From the NCBI GenBank assembly GCA_023230755.1, contig JALNWS010000119.1, forward strand, positions 1 through 13,528: 13,528 nucleotides of DNA, written 5' to 3'. The notes beneath the pieces were generated by a model that saw only the letters and a program-made list of their open reading frames with translations, did not search any database and was not told the DNA's origin. Shown here one piece after another: positions 1 to 6,696 of the stretch (position 1 is the stretch's first letter; the number at the start of each line of letters is the position of its first letter). The stretch is from Azoarcus sp. (GTDB lineage Bacteria > Pseudomonadota > Gammaproteobacteria > Burkholderiales > Rhodocyclaceae). The position numbers and the translations under genes are program-made.

Positions 1-697
1 GGTTGCGCGCTTCACAGGCCTGAAAGAACACATCGGGGTTCTGCGAGCTGCCGCGCAGTACCGGATGTTCCGGCGACAGCGCGCGCTCGCGCTGGGCGGC
101 GATGCGTGCCTGCGGCAACATGTCGCGCAGAAGCTCATCCTCGACCGGAACGATCTTGGCGACTTCGTGCGAGGTGCGGAAACCATCAAAGAAGTGCAGC
201 ACCGGGATGCGTCCGGCGAGGCTGGCTGCCGAGGCAATCACCGCCATGTCCTGCGCTTCCTGGACCGAGTTCGAGGCCAGCAGCGCGAAGCCGGTGCCGC
301 GCGTCGCCATCACGTCCGAGTGGTCGCCGAAGATCGACAGAGCATGTGTTGCCACGGTCCGCGCCGCGACATGAAAGACCGTCGGCGTCAGTTCGCCAGC
401 GATCTTGTACATGTTGGGGATCATCAGCAGCAGGCCCTGCGAGGCGGTGAAAGTCGTCGCGAGTGCGCCGCCCTGCAAGGCGCCATGCACCGTGCCGGCC
501 GCGCCGCCTTCCGACTGCAGTTCGACGACACGGGGAACACAGCCCCAGACGTTGGTCTTGCCCTGTGACGCCCACTCGTCCGACAGCTCACCCATGCCTG
601 ACGAAGGGGTAATCGGATAGATGGCGATCACTTCCGAAACGCGATACGCCACATTGGCAACGGCTTCGTTGCCGTCGATGGTTAGCATGAGGTTCAT
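1..697 (-). CDS. nifJ: Pyruvate:ferredoxin (flavodoxin) oxidoreductase, N-terminal part, cut by window edge
   Basis: The minus-strand frame is open from the ATG at 697 to the window edge, giving the first 232 residues of a protein normally near 1,200. Near the N-terminus it reads AIYPITPSSGMGELSDEWA, the hallmark of pyruvate oxidoreductase domain I, followed by VELQSEGGAAGTVHGALQGG, then TASQGLLLMIPNMYKIAGEL and FGDHSDVMATRGTGFALL, all typical of NifJ/POR. The family oxidatively decarboxylates pyruvate with CoA and thiamine diphosphate to acetyl-CoA in the cytoplasm, reducing ferredoxin or flavodoxin, sometimes to feed nitrogenase. A second in-frame ATG lies three codons inside; I chose the first because it keeps the usual short lead before the conserved block. 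The ribosome site is weak (TGGA). No nif neighbour is visible, so a nitrogen-fixation role is not shown. No frameshift is seen. Confidence 0.95.
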   Translation of the reverse strand, partial: MNLMLTIDGNEAVANVAYRVSEVIAIYPITPSSGMGELSDEWASQGKTNVWGCVPRVVELQSEGGAAGTVHGALQGGALATTFTASQGLLLMIPNMYKIAGELTPTVFHVAARTVATHALSIFGDHSDVMATRGTGFALLASNSVQEAQDMAVIASAASLAGRIPVLHFFDGFRTSHEVAKIVPVEDELLRDMLPQARIAAQRERALSPEHPVLRGSSQNPDVFFQACEARN

Positions 698-755
698 GTC
701 AAATCCAGCCCTGAAGAGTGCGCGGCGTGCTCGCGTGGAAGTGTTTGCGCTGTGA

Positions 756-772
756 ATGCTGCGTCGCAGCAT
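756..772. promoter_or_regulatory. 17-bp perfect palindrome upstream of nifJ (possible operator)
   Basis: ATGCTGCGTCGCAGCAT has 8-base arms around one central base. It lies 59 bases upstream of the nifJ start and just downstream of a -10-like TAGAAT on the minus strand (777-782), so it would overlap the transcription start, a usual place for a repressor site. It could instead be a hairpin in the leader. The binding protein is unknown. Confidence 0.45.
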
Positions 773-776
773 CACC

Positions 777-782
777 ATTCTA
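777..782 (-). promoter_or_regulatory. Possible -10 element for nifJ
   Basis: On the minus strand this reads TAGAAT, five of six matches to TATAAT. It lies about 80 bases before the nifJ ATG. No good -35 hexamer is found 16-18 bases upstream, so any promoter here would need an activator or be weak. Confidence 0.25.
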
Positions 783-1017
783 CGAGGATTTTGGATCTCG
801 GTCTGGTTCACGCGTCATTGATCGGCAACTGTTTCGGAACGGAGTGCAATGTCGGATGGGTGGATTGACGTTGATCCGGGCATCTTGATGGTGTTACGAG
901 GCAACGCGCCCAGCGCGAGGCGACTCTGCGCTGCGCCGCAAGCAGTTTGATCAGCGTTGTGGACGCCGGTTCCGGCAGCTCGACTGGTCGGAGATGACGA
1001 TGCTGATATGCTGAAAT
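783..1017. other. Intergenic stretch without a recognisable gene
   Basis: Together with the nifJ leader this makes about 320 bases between nifJ and the HD remnant. All six frames give short, low-complexity or broken translations with no family motif. I see no tRNA and no strong terminator. Confidence 0.5.
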
Positions 1018-1305
1018 TCAGTCTTCGGGAGACCCACACTCCTGAAGAAATCTGGCGACGAAGTCCTGCATGTATTGCGTGCGCTCCTCAGCAGGCGCGC
1101 GGCCTCAAGCGGCCCCAGGGTGTCGTCACCCGCGTGAAACATCCAGTCCGCGATGTCGTGCACGTGCGCGGCCAGTTCCGTCACCTCAAGGTCGGCTCCT
1201 TCCTGCCCGCCAATCTGCCGTGCCATTTGCAGGAACAACTGAGCGGCGACATCCCGCGGGCCGTGGAGGAGGTGTAATTTTTCAAGGCGTGCGGGGCTCT
1301 ATCAT
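1018..1305 (-). pseudogene. Decayed HD-domain phosphohydrolase remnant
   Basis: Minus-strand reading from about 1298 gives EKLHLLHGPRD, then GGQEGADLEVTELAAHVHD, then IADWMFHAGDDTLGPLEAA. This is the HD core (His-Asp metal pair in HVHD) of the small HD phosphohydrolases related to YedJ/YpgQ. The frame then leaves homology near 1085. A different minus frame continues with EERTQYMQDFVARFLQECG and stops at 1018-1020, matching the C-terminal helix of the same family. The intact family is about 200 residues. Here the N-terminal metal-binding His segment and the middle of the protein are missing and the halves are out of frame, so an internal deletion plus frameshift is the simplest reading. An ATG at 1303-1305 lies in yet another frame. 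Upstream in the main frame is a stop at 1299-1301. Function is surely lost. Confidence 0.75.
1300..1305 (+). promoter_or_regulatory. Possible -10 element for the 1355-2020 gene
   Basis: TATCAT matches TATAAT at five of six positions, 49 bases before the start codon. The region 16-18 bases upstream is only T-rich (around 1277-1283), so the -35 is poor. Confidence 0.25.
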
Positions 1306-1316
1306 GGGGGGGTGAT

Positions 1317-1334
1317 GGGCCATCCCCTTGGCCC
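1317..1334 (+). promoter_or_regulatory. Stem-loop in the leader of the secreted-protein gene
   Basis: GGGCCA (1317-1322) pairs with TGGCCC (1329-1334) across a 6-base loop. The hairpin ends 8 bases before the ribosome-binding site and could affect mRNA stability or translation. Confidence 0.35.
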
Positions 1335-1354
1335 ACATCACCAGGAGCAATCAC

Positions 1355-2020
1355 ATGAAGCGATCCACCCGATACCTCGCCCAGCGCCTGGCCGGGGCAT
1401 GCCTGGCCGCCAGCCTGCCACTGGCAGCAGCGGCAGGGCAGTTCAATGGCGAGGTCTGGGCCGACAACTGGTTCGCGCTCCATGTCGGCGAGCGCTTCGT
1501 GGGGGAGGACTCGGTGCCGATCACCACCGAGCGCTCCTTTAACGCCGAGACGCTGCGCTTCGAGGCGGAATATCCGTTCGTGCTGAACTTCACCATCAAG
1601 GACTTCAAGCAGAACGACACCGGGCTGGAGTACATCGGCAACCCCCGGCAGCAAATCGGTGACGGTGGCTTCATCATGCAGATTACCGACACCGCGACAC
1701 AAAAAGTGGTGGCGGTGTCGAGCAGCGCAACGAAGTGCCTGGTCATCCACAAGGCGCCGCTCAACCCAAATTGCGTGTCCAGCAGCCAACCCACGGTGGC
1801 CAGCTGCGGTGCCACCATCATCGAAGAGCCCGCCAGCTGGAAGGCGGCCGATTTCGACACCCGCGCCTGGCAAGATGCCACGGTCTATCGCGCCGCTGAC
1901 ATTGGCGTCAAGGACGGCTACCACGATATCACCCGGGACCCCGCCGCACGCCTGATCTGGACGACGAACCTCAAGGCCGACAACACCTTGTTGTGCAAGC
2001 TCACCGTCACCGCACCCTGA
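1355..2020 (+). CDS. Secreted protein of unknown function paired with a PEBP gene
   Basis: I chose ATG 1355 because AGGAG (1343-1347) sits 7 bases upstream and the N-terminus is then a clean Sec signal: basic MKRSTRYLAQR, a hydrophobic run, and likely cleavage after the Ala stretch near residue 27. A TTG start at 1328 is less likely. The mature protein (about 194 residues) has no transmembrane segment. Its N-terminal half is beta-rich with GEVWADNWFALHVGERFVGE and EDSVPITTERSF. The C-terminal part (SWKAADFDTRAW, then DPAARLIWT) resembles galactose-binding-like beta-sandwich modules, where an F-D-x-x-x-W phrase is common. Cys128, Cys140, Cys151 and Cys214 could form disulfides in the periplasm. 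The gene directly precedes a PEBP-family gene (34-base gap), and I recall similar proteins beside PEBP genes, so the two may work together. No enzymatic residues are recognised. Confidence 0.85.
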   Translation: MKRSTRYLAQRLAGACLAASLPLAAAAGQFNGEVWADNWFALHVGERFVGEDSVPITTERSFNAETLRFEAEYPFVLNFTIKDFKQNDTGLEYIGNPRQQIGDGGFIMQITDTATQKVVAVSSSATKCLVIHKAPLNPNCVSSSQPTVASCGATIIEEPASWKAADFDTRAWQDATVYRAADIGVKDGYHDITRDPAARLIWTTNLKADNTLLCKLTVTAP

Positions 2021-2054
2021 CGTAGCTTGTCCTCAAATCATCTGGAATTCGATC

Positions 2055-2693
2055 ATGAAGAACCCATGTCCTCGTCCCGCCATTCGAGTCATCCTGGTCG
2101 CCGCCGCCGTGGTGTGTAGCAGTAGCGTCGCGCCGCACGGCATGGCCAACACGGTCGCTGCCACTGCCGCTGAGTCAAACCGTTTTGCGTTGGCTAGCGA
2201 AGCCGCGCAGGGCGGCAGTTTGCCAGACAGCTACACCTGCGACGGCGCAGGCTCGACCCCTGCACTGGCGTGGTCCCACGCACCCGTAGGCACCGTCGAA
2301 TTCGCGGTGTTGATGAGTACGGTGCCGCCGGATGGCATCACCAAGTACAACTGGGTGCTGTACGGCATACCGGGTGCCACACGCCACCTGGCCAAGGACA
2401 GCCAAGGCGTGGGCACGCTGGGCATGGGCAGCAACGGTCCCAGCCTGGGCTATCAACCGCCTTGTTCGAAGGGGCCTGGCCCAAAAACCTACACCTTCAC
2501 GGTGTACGCGCTGTCGGCCGCACCGGTGTTGCCCACGGGTGCGGCGGTGTCCGGCGCCAAGCTGCTGAGTGCGATGTCCGCGATTACGCTGGGTACGGCA
2601 ACCCTCAGCCTCAACCACACACGATCGAATACCAGCGCCGACACACCACCACCGGTACCACCACCAGGAACCAGCAACCACAACCTCAGGTAG
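2055..2693 (+). CDS. YbhB/YbcL-family (PEBP) exported protein
   Basis: The 212-residue protein starts with a hydrophobic export signal (residues about 10-32). The PEBP domain follows at about 43-187: FALASEAAQGGSLPDSYTCD, then GSTPALAW, FAVLMSTVPPDG, the YNWVLYGIP strand and GYQPPCSKGPGPKTYTFTVY, which are the ligand-site strands of bacterial PEBP/Raf-kinase-inhibitor-like proteins. The bacterial members bind small anionic or lipid-like ligands; no enzymatic role is established. The usual GPCPP block is altered to PPCSKGPGPK. A Thr/Pro-rich tail (TPPPVPPPGT) extends about 25 residues past the domain, probably as a disordered linker. GGAA lies 8 bases before the start. Transcribed after the 1355 gene, probably as a two-gene operon. 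Periplasmic location is inferred. Confidence 0.9.
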   Translation: MKNPCPRPAIRVILVAAAVVCSSSVAPHGMANTVAATAAESNRFALASEAAQGGSLPDSYTCDGAGSTPALAWSHAPVGTVEFAVLMSTVPPDGITKYNWVLYGIPGATRHLAKDSQGVGTLGMGSNGPSLGYQPPCSKGPGPKTYTFTVYALSAAPVLPTGAAVSGAKLLSAMSAITLGTATLSLNHTRSNTSADTPPPVPPPGTSNHNLR

Positions 2694-3557
2694 CCAGAGC
2701 CAGGCGTGTGCTCACGTTGCCAACTCGCTCAAAGCATCGAACACGTGCACGAGGCGGCGCTTGAAATCCGGGCCGAATGCCAGTCCGCCAAGCCCATCCC
2801 GTCGCTGCGCGTGAGCTTCCCGTCAGCGTTTCAGCGTGTGTTAGTCGTTTCATACCAGCCCAAGCAGGTCTGGGTCGAGCCGCGCGAATCGCCGGAGATC
2901 ACTTTCTAGCGTCATCACGCATGACATGGAGTGCACCTCATGAGAACACGCCGGGCAGGGGGCCTGACGTGACGCTTGTCGATCCGGGGCACAAGTCCGG
3001 CCGAGCTTGGCAGATTCAGCGTCGGTGCCGAACTCGGCCAAGCCATGTTCCGAAGGTCTTGCCCGGCTTGGCACATCTAGCCCGTCTGCGTCTGGGTTCA
3101 ATCAGCCCCGTCGATGAGGAAAGTTTGAACAACGATACTTTTTCAAGGACGGAACCGTATGGAACATCCGGAACAATTCAAAGCTGACTGGCCGAGTCCG
3201 TCTGTACGTCATCTTCCCAGCCCGGACAAAAAGAGGCAGCGAAAGAGCACCGCAGCTGCACGAGACCATCGCGCTGCGATTTCCCTCTTGCGAGATGAAC
3301 AGGACCTGAACGAGTCATTCAGCCTGCATGCAAGGGGACTGTTCCATAATGCCGTTGAACAGTAAGGCAGAAACCTCATGCGCATCAAAGTTAGACTTGG
3401 AATGTAGCTGCTAGGCTCCAACCCTGGCTCTTGCTGCAGTCGCGCCGTCCGATCCGGGGTTTCCACACGTGGTGATCCGGCGCGTTGGGTCGTACGCTCG
3501 CGCAGCCTGTACCTCGGCCAGTTTGTTCTGCGCCAACCCGCTTTAAAGGAGTCCCCA
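2694..3557. other. Long gap with no convincing gene
   Basis: About 860 bases. Nothing here matches a family I know. On the minus strand, a short frame ending with TGA at about 2717-2719 reads GLAFGPDFKRRLVHVFDALS and looks like the C-terminus of some lost gene; it is closed by a stop some 35 codons upstream. A plus frame from 2706 to 2909 is open for 67 codons but has no recognisable motif or good ribosome site. A 68-codon plus ORF at 3159-3365 starts with ATG after GGAA but has a random-looking, charged composition. An inverted repeat GGCCGAG (2999-3005)/CTCGGCC (3033-3039) could form a hairpin. The last 190 bases must hold the promoter of the PepSY operon, but no clear promoter hexamers or Fur-like box are seen. 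I take this as eroded DNA. Confidence 0.5.
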
Positions 3558-3971
3558 ATGAAACACTCCACCTCTTTACGCCATGGCTTGCTCGTTCTGT
3601 CACTGGGCCTGGCTACCCTGCCTGTGTGGGCTGACGACGATTGCGATGCGCCGTTGAATCGCTGGCAGACGCGTGAGGCCGTGCGGCAAATGGCCGCCGC
3701 ACAGGGCTGGCAGATCCGGCGGCTGAAGATCGATGATGGCTGCTATGAAATTCGTGGCACGGATGCCGAAGGGCGCACTTTCAAAGCCAAGATCGACCCG
3801 GAAACCTTAAAAGTGTTGAAGATGAAGCAAGGCGACCACCACCGTGCCCGGGCGCGTGATCGTGATGACGAAGGTGCTGCACGGAAGACCCGATCGCCGC
3901 AAGCTGAGGGTGTCGCCGAGCCATCGCCTTTGCTGACCCCCGGCACCGCGCCGAGCGGCCAGATCAAGTAA
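3558..3971 (+). CDS. Small periplasmic PepSY-domain protein
   Basis: Preceded by a strong AAAGGAG (3545-3551). The 137-residue product has a Sec signal (hydrophobic 10-24, cleavage likely after VWA at 25). A single PepSY-type domain spans about 29-90: NRWQTREAVRQMAAAQGWQI, then RLKIDDGCYEIRGTDAEGR and the FKAKIDPETLKVL strand. Cys29 and Cys62 are placed as in the two-Cys subgroup and probably form a disulfide. The tail (91-137) is basic and disordered-looking (RARARDRDDEGAARKTRSPQ). This type of PepSY protein is often the first gene of operons holding a PepSY membrane reductase; an accessory role in periplasmic electron transfer or in regulating the membrane partner is inferred. The next gene starts 24 bases after its stop, so co-transcription is likely. 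Confidence 0.88.
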   Translation: MKHSTSLRHGLLVLSLGLATLPVWADDDCDAPLNRWQTREAVRQMAAAQGWQIRRLKIDDGCYEIRGTDAEGRTFKAKIDPETLKVLKMKQGDHHRARARDRDDEGAARKTRSPQAEGVAEPSPLLTPGTAPSGQIK

Positions 3972-3995
3972 CCACCATTCCCACGGGAGCAAATC

Positions 3996-4472
3996 ATGTC
4001 CAAACCTCTTCTGACCATTTTGGCTACCACCTGTGCGTTGGCGCTTCCCGCCCTGGCACACAGCCGCCCGATCACGCTGACTGCCCAGCTCAAGAACTAC
4101 GGGGGCGACGGCGCTTACTTGGCGGCGTACCTGACCGATGCCAAAGGCGCCTATGTGCGCACGTTGTGGGTGTCCGGCGGCAAAGCTAAGTACCACAAGC
4201 ACTTGTCTGACTGGAACCGCCTCTCGGCCGGTGACGCCAAGCGCCTTGACGGCGTTACCGGCGCCAGCGTCGGGGAGGGGCGCACGCTCAAGGTCACCGC
4301 CGATCTGGCGGATGCACTGATTGATGCGGGCTATGAAATCCGCATTGATGCCGCCGCAGAAGACATGCGCGATAGCCCGTCGGAGGTTCGCCTGCCGCTG
4401 TCCACCGCCAACGCCGGCAAGCCGCAGGCCGGCAAGCAGTACATCCAGTCGGCGACCTTCCAACTCCAGTAG
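3996..4472 (+). CDS. DUF2271 periplasmic protein with ApbE-type flavinylation motif
   Basis: GGGAG (3985-3989) lies 6 bases before ATG. The 158-residue protein has a Sec signal (MSKPLLTILATTCALALPALA, cleavage likely after residue 21) and a DUF2271 body: strand ITLTAQLKNYGGDGAYLAAY, YVRTLWVSGGKAKYHKHL, DWNRLSAG, then strands to the C-terminus. Residues 85-91 read DGVTGAS. The established ApbE target motif is of the form D-x-x-(S/T)-G-A-(S/T), in which the final Ser/Thr takes FMN through a phosphoester bond, so Ser91 is the proposed flavin site. An ApbE gene sits two genes downstream. I infer a periplasmic flavoprotein accepting electrons from the membrane reductase encoded next (10-base gap). 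No Arg-Arg Tat motif is present, which matters because cofactor loading would then have to follow Sec export. Confidence 0.88.
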   Translation: MSKPLLTILATTCALALPALAHSRPITLTAQLKNYGGDGAYLAAYLTDAKGAYVRTLWVSGGKAKYHKHLSDWNRLSAGDAKRLDGVTGASVGEGRTLKVTADLADALIDAGYEIRIDAAAEDMRDSPSEVRLPLSTANAGKPQAGKQYIQSATFQLQ

Positions 4473-4482
4473 AGGATTTCGC

Positions 4483-6696
4483 ATGAGTTGGAAAGCAATC
4501 CACCGCTGGCTGGGCCTGACTGTTGGCACCCTGGCCGTGGTGCTGGGCGTCACCGGTGCCATTTTGGCGGTCGATCCGGTGCAGCAGGCGTGGCAGGCAC
4601 CCGCCGCACCTGGCGATTTGCCCGTGGCTACGCTGGTGGAGCGCGTGACGCGCACCGTCCCCGGCGCGGAAGAAATCCGCCACCTGCCTTCGGGCGCCAT
4701 CGTGGTTTTCAGCTTTGCCGGCGACCAGCCGCAGGCGTCTTACGTAGACCCGGCCGATGGCCGGGTGCTGGGTGCGTGGCAACCCTCGGTGCTACCGCGC
4801 TGGGTGAAGAACCTGCACCGTTCGCTGTTGTTGGGTGATACCGGGCGCTGGAGGGCAGCGGGTATTGCTCTGACCATGCTCTTGTTGTGCGTCTCCGCCG
4901 TGGTGCTTCTGCTGCGGCGCATGGGCGGCTGGCGTCGGCTGGCGGCGCGGGTGCGTGGCTCACTGGCGCAGCGCATCCACGTGGTCGTGGGCCGAGTCGT
5001 GCTCGGCGTCCTGTGTCTGACATCGCTCACGGCGCTGACCATGAGCGCCTCGACCCTGGAACTGGTTGCGCTGGACACCAGGACCGAACCTGCGGTGCTC
5101 TCGGTGGCCGCCGGCAAGCCTGCCTTGCCCGGCGCGCAGCTTGCCGCGCTGCAAGGCATTGCTGTGCAGGATCTGCGCAAGCTGAATTTACCCAGCGCAA
5201 GCGACCCGGAGGACGTCTGGGCGGTCGCCACTGCTCAGGGGCAAGCTTGGATCGACCGGTACTCGGGCCAGATGCTCGCCTGGCAGGACGCAACCTTGGC
5301 GCAGCGCGTCTACGATTTGGCAGTGGTGCTCCACACGGGCGAATCCGCCTGGCCCTGGGCCGTGGTGCTCGGGCTTGCGGGCGCCAGCGTGCTGCTGTTC
5401 TGGCTGTCGGGCATTGTCATGTGGTGGCAGGCACGCCGCGAGACACCACGAATCGTGGGCAACATCCCGCTGGCACAGGCCGACGTGCTCATCTTCGTTG
5501 CCAGCGAAGGCGGCAGCACCTGGGGTTTTGCGCAAGCCCTGCAAGATGCGCTGAGCCAATGCGGCCACCGCGTTCACACCAGTGCGCTGGAGAACTTTCA
5601 CACCACGGCCGCCACGCGGCAGGTGTTCGTGCTTGCAGCCACCTATGGCGAAGGCCAGGCCCCGACCCACGCCAGCCACGCCCTGGAGCACATCGCCAAG
5701 CTTGGTACCAACACCAGCGCTGTACCGGTAACGGTGCTGGGTTTTGGCGACCGGCAGTTCCCGACCTTCTGCGCCTTTGCCGAGGCGCTGGATCAGGCCT
5801 TGCGCGCCCAAGGCTGGCCCGCGCTGCTGCCGCTTGAACGCATCCATCAGCAATCGGGCCAGCAATTCGCACGCTGGGGTGTTGCCCTGGCACAGGCGCT
5901 GGGGGAACCCCTGGTGCTGGACTATGTGCCGCGCTTGCCCCCCACCACCGCGCTCACGCTCATCGCGCGTCAGGACTACCCCGGTGTAACCGGGCAGGCC
6001 GCGGCGATCCTGCGCTTTACATGGCCAGCGCAGGGTTTGGGTGAACGCCTGCGTGGGCTCGGTCTGGCACGGTTCGCCGCAGGCGATCTTGTGGGCGTCG
6101 TGCCACCGGGTTCGGCTGTACCGCGCTACTACTCGCTGGCGTCGGGCTGGGAAGACGGGTTTCTGGAAATCTGCGTGCGCCAGATGCCCGACGGCCTGTG
6201 CTCCACGCACCTCCTGGGTCTGAAGGCGGGGGACAGCATCGTCGCCTTCATCCGGTCCAATCCCGGTTTTGCGCTGCCGCGAACGCGGCGGCCCGTGCTG
6301 CTGATCGCGGCTGGTACCGGTGTGTCGCCACTGGCCGGCTTCATCCGCCGCAATGACAAACGCAGGCCCATGCACCTGTACTTTGGAGGGCGCGACCCGG
6401 CGCGGGATTTCTACTTTGGGCCTGAAATTCAGCGCTGGCTCGGTGAAGGGCGCCTGGCGACGCTGCAGACGGTTTTCTCCCGCGTGCCCGACGGCGGCGG
6501 CTATGTGCAGGATGCCCTGCGGCGTGATGCCGAGCGTGTGCGTGGCCTGATGGCACAGGGTGCCATTGTGCGTGTCTGTGGCAGCCGCGCCATGGCGCGC
6601 GGCGTAGCCGAGGCGCTGGACGCCGTGCTCGCGCCGCTGCAACTGAGCGTAGCGCAGCTAAAAGCGAAGGAGCGTTATGCCGAAGACGTCTTCTGA
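4483..6696 (+). CDS. PepSY-membrane / flavodoxin / FAD-NAD(P)H reductase fusion
   Basis: The true start is ATG 4483, with AGAGGA at 4471-4476; an upstream in-frame extension overlaps the previous gene and is rejected. The 737 residues are: PepSY-type membrane part with helices at about 8-30, 124-145, 167-187 and 294-316 and a periplasmic loop between the first two; flavodoxin domain (about 333-475, VLIFVASEGGSTWGFAQAL and VLAATYGEGQAPTHA for the FMN site, then VLGFGDRQFPTFC); FAD-binding barrel (about 490-600, with RYYS at 548-551); NAD(P)H domain (LLIAAGTGVSPLAGFI at 606-621, LYFGGRDPARDFYF, VRVCGSRAMARGV, ending ERYAEDVF as in CysJ/CPR relatives). His7, His112, His166 and His284 at helix edges are candidate haem ligands, as in PepSY siderophore reductases of the FoxB type. 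Likely moves electrons from cytoplasmic NAD(P)H across the inner membrane. Ferric-siderophore reduction is a plausible end use; no TonB receptor is seen nearby. Confidence 0.93.
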   Translation: MSWKAIHRWLGLTVGTLAVVLGVTGAILAVDPVQQAWQAPAAPGDLPVATLVERVTRTVPGAEEIRHLPSGAIVVFSFAGDQPQASYVDPADGRVLGAWQPSVLPRWVKNLHRSLLLGDTGRWRAAGIALTMLLLCVSAVVLLLRRMGGWRRLAARVRGSLAQRIHVVVGRVVLGVLCLTSLTALTMSASTLELVALDTRTEPAVLSVAAGKPALPGAQLAALQGIAVQDLRKLNLPSASDPEDVWAVATAQGQAWIDRYSGQMLAWQDATLAQRVYDLAVVLHTGESAWPWAVVLGLAGASVLLFWLSGIVMWWQARRETPRIVGNIPLAQADVLIFVASEGGSTWGFAQALQDALSQCGHRVHTSALENFHTTAATRQVFVLAATYGEGQAPTHASHALEHIAKLGTNTSAVPVTVLGFGDRQFPTFCAFAEALDQALRAQGWPALLPLERIHQQSGQQFARWGVALAQALGEPLVLDYVPRLPPTTALTLIARQDYPGVTGQAAAILRFTWPAQGLGERLRGLGLARFAAGDLVGVVPPGSAVPRYYSLASGWEDGFLEICVRQMPDGLCSTHLLGLKAGDSIVAFIRSNPGFALPRTRRPVLLIAAGTGVSPLAGFIRRNDKRRPMHLYFGGRDPARDFYFGPEIQRWLGEGRLATLQTVFSRVPDGGGYVQDALRRDAERVRGLMAQGAIVRVCGSRAMARGVAEALDAVLAPLQLSVAQLKAKERYAEDVF
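6667..6672 (+). promoter_or_regulatory. Ribosome-binding site for apbE inside the reductase gene
   Basis: AAGGAG lies 4 bases before ATG 6677, inside the last codons of the reductase. It fixes the apbE start and the 20-base gene overlap, which suggests coupled translation. Confidence 0.7.

Noticed and set aside
1181..1924. 247-codon minus-strand ORF
   Set aside because: Antisense to the secreted-protein gene, which has a ribosome site and signal peptide; the minus product shows no family features.
2999..3039. GGCCGAG...CTCGGCC inverted repeat as a terminator
   Set aside because: The arms are 7 bases with a 27-base loop and no T-run; too weak to call.
3159..3365. 68-codon plus ORF before the PepSY operon
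   Set aside because: No recognisable motif, ordinary length for chance in GC-rich DNA and no conserved context; left as unassigned.
5188..6642. 484-codon minus-strand ORF inside the reductase gene
   Set aside because: It is the mirror of a high-GC coding region; the plus strand has clear flavodoxin and FAD/NAD domains, and the minus translation has none.
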